NCBI RefSeq assembly: GCF_964031085.1
Contig: NZ_OZ035001.1
Location: 1,116,001 to 1,180,000, forward strand
Source of the DNA: Spiroplasma endosymbiont of Asaphidion curtum
GTDB lineage: Bacteria > Bacillota_I > Bacilli_A > Mycoplasmatales > Nriv7
Direction of reading: 5' to 3'
Length of the DNA: 64,000 nucleotides
The notes beneath the pieces are model-generated. The model saw only the letters and a list, made by a program, of their open reading frames with translations. It was not told the origin of the DNA and did not search any database. A program made the translations under genes and the position numbers. Below are positions 63,057-64,000 of the stretch, in pieces; the stretch's first letter is position 1, and the number at the start of each line of letters is the position of its first letter.

Positions 63057-64000
63057 ATGAACAAAATAAGATTACGCTATGCGCCTAGTCCGACAGGATA
63101 TTTACATATTGGTGGTGCCAGAACAGCAATTTTTAATTATTTATTTGCTAAACATTATAATGGCACATTTATTGTACGAATTGAAGATACTGATTTAGAA
63201 CGAAATGTTAGTGGTGGTATTAAGTCACAATTAGATAATTTACGATGATTAAATATTGTTATTGATGAAACTATTGATACATTAGGTAATTTTGGACCAT
63301 ATCAGCAAACTAAGCGTTTACAAATTTATATTAAATATGCTAATGAGCTTGTTAATAATAGTTTAGCATATTATTGTTATTGTTCAACAGAACAATTAAC
63401 ACAAATGAAACAAAAACAAATTGAGCAAGGAATAGCACCAAGTTATGATGGCAATTGTTGAAGTCTTTCTATTAATGATATTAAAGAAAAAGAAGTTTTA
63501 GGAATTAAACCAAGTATTAGAATCCGAATCCCAGAAAATAGATCTTATATTCTTAATGATTTGGTACGGAAAGAAGTAATATTTGCTAGTAAAGATATTA
63601 GTGATTTTGTTATTATTAAATCAAATGGGGTTGCTACTTATAATTTTGCTGTTGTTATTGATGATTATTTAATGAAAATTAGTCATGTTTTACGAGGTGA
63701 GGAGCATTTATCTAATACTCCGAAGCAATTAGTAGTATATGAAGCTTTTAATTGAACACCACCAATTTTTGGTCATTTACCATTAATTGTTAATGAAAAT
63801 CGGAAAAAATTGTCAAAACGCGATGGAACAATTGTACAATTTATTAGTCAGTATCGGGAATTAGGATATTTACCAGAGGCTTTATTTAATTTTTTTGTTT
63901 TATTAGGTTGATCACCACCAGATACCCAAGAAATTTATTCAATATCGCAATTAATTGCTATTTTTGATGAAAATCGTTTTAGTAAATCTAGTAGTTTGTT
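63057..64000 (+). CDS. gltX: Glutamyl-tRNA synthetase (N-terminal part, runs off the window)
   Basis: 314 codons visible. Class I signature [15 protein letters not shown] (about 8-22), [13 protein letters not shown], the [24 protein letters not shown] block, and KLSKRDG (KMSKS type, about 253). Four or more TGA codons are Trp. ATG 63057 has ATGGAG eight bases upstream. The gene continues past the right edge; the anticodon-binding domain is not seen. Confidence 0.94.

Overview
The window is from a Spiroplasma-like mollicute. DNA is very AT-rich. UGA is read as tryptophan throughout: nearly every housekeeping gene (pnp, thrS, purA, purB, mnmG, metG, gltX) is intact only when in-frame TGA codons are read through. 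The mix of filamentous plectrovirus (SpV1/SVTS2-like) genes with dense insertion sequences fits Spiroplasma; the species cannot be told from sequence alone.

Layout. 1-1474: plectrovirus ORF1 remnant and a broken IS5-type element. 1501-12076: MATE exporter (frameshifted), pnp, a degenerate EIIB-like gene, nadK, trpS, a HAD phosphatase, thrS, pyk. 12194-14181: a 144-bp MITE, another ORF1 remnant, an IS30 copy and a scrambled IS5 fragment. 14198-14760: membrane protein and tRNA-Gly(UCC). About 14820-22210: the best-preserved plectrovirus provirus (small membrane proteins, major coat protein, Zot-like assembly ATPase, large ORF1 virion protein, a lipoprotein, a DDE integrase cut by an IS). 23445-30182: a second, partial provirus with ORF1 and lipoprotein, between IS copies and two secreted-protein genes. 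30561-37254: rsmA-prs-pth-purA-DJ-1-purB-rsmI. 37375-43693: decayed lipoprotein genes riddled with a MITE, IS5, IS1595 and IS30. 43749-45874: tpx and metG. 45873-49125: head-to-head IS5 halves and two IS30 copies. 49791-60804: mnmG, a nucleoside-type ABC importer operon (lipoprotein, ATPase, two permeases), rsmG, parA, parB, ychF, a set often seen near bacterial replication origins. 60856-64000: IS5 with nested IS30, a hairpin, a MITE and the start of gltX.

The most interesting system is in the two proviruses. Each encodes ORF1, a large membrane-anchored virion protein whose N-terminal ectodomain differs completely between copies, while the flanking segments are nearly constant. Directly downstream, each provirus has a separate small lipoprotein gene with its own promoter-like sequence. 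Its mature part is an almost exact copy of the variable ectodomain of the ORF1 beside it: provirus 1 has a type-1 pair, provirus 2 a type-2 pair, and a third ORF1 remnant carries a third type. I infer that the lipoprotein displays the virus's own receptor-binding domain on the infected cell, masking the receptor and giving type-specific superinfection exclusion. A store of alternative ectodomains for gene conversion is the main alternative.

Roughly a quarter of the window is mobile DNA: seven near-identical 1082-bp IS30 copies, two IS5-type families that appear to use programmed -1 frameshifting, one IS1595-type element, and non-autonomous derivatives (four 144-bp elements of identical length, one 120-bp element and one palindromic mini-element). 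Six of the seven IS30 copies touch IS5 sequence.
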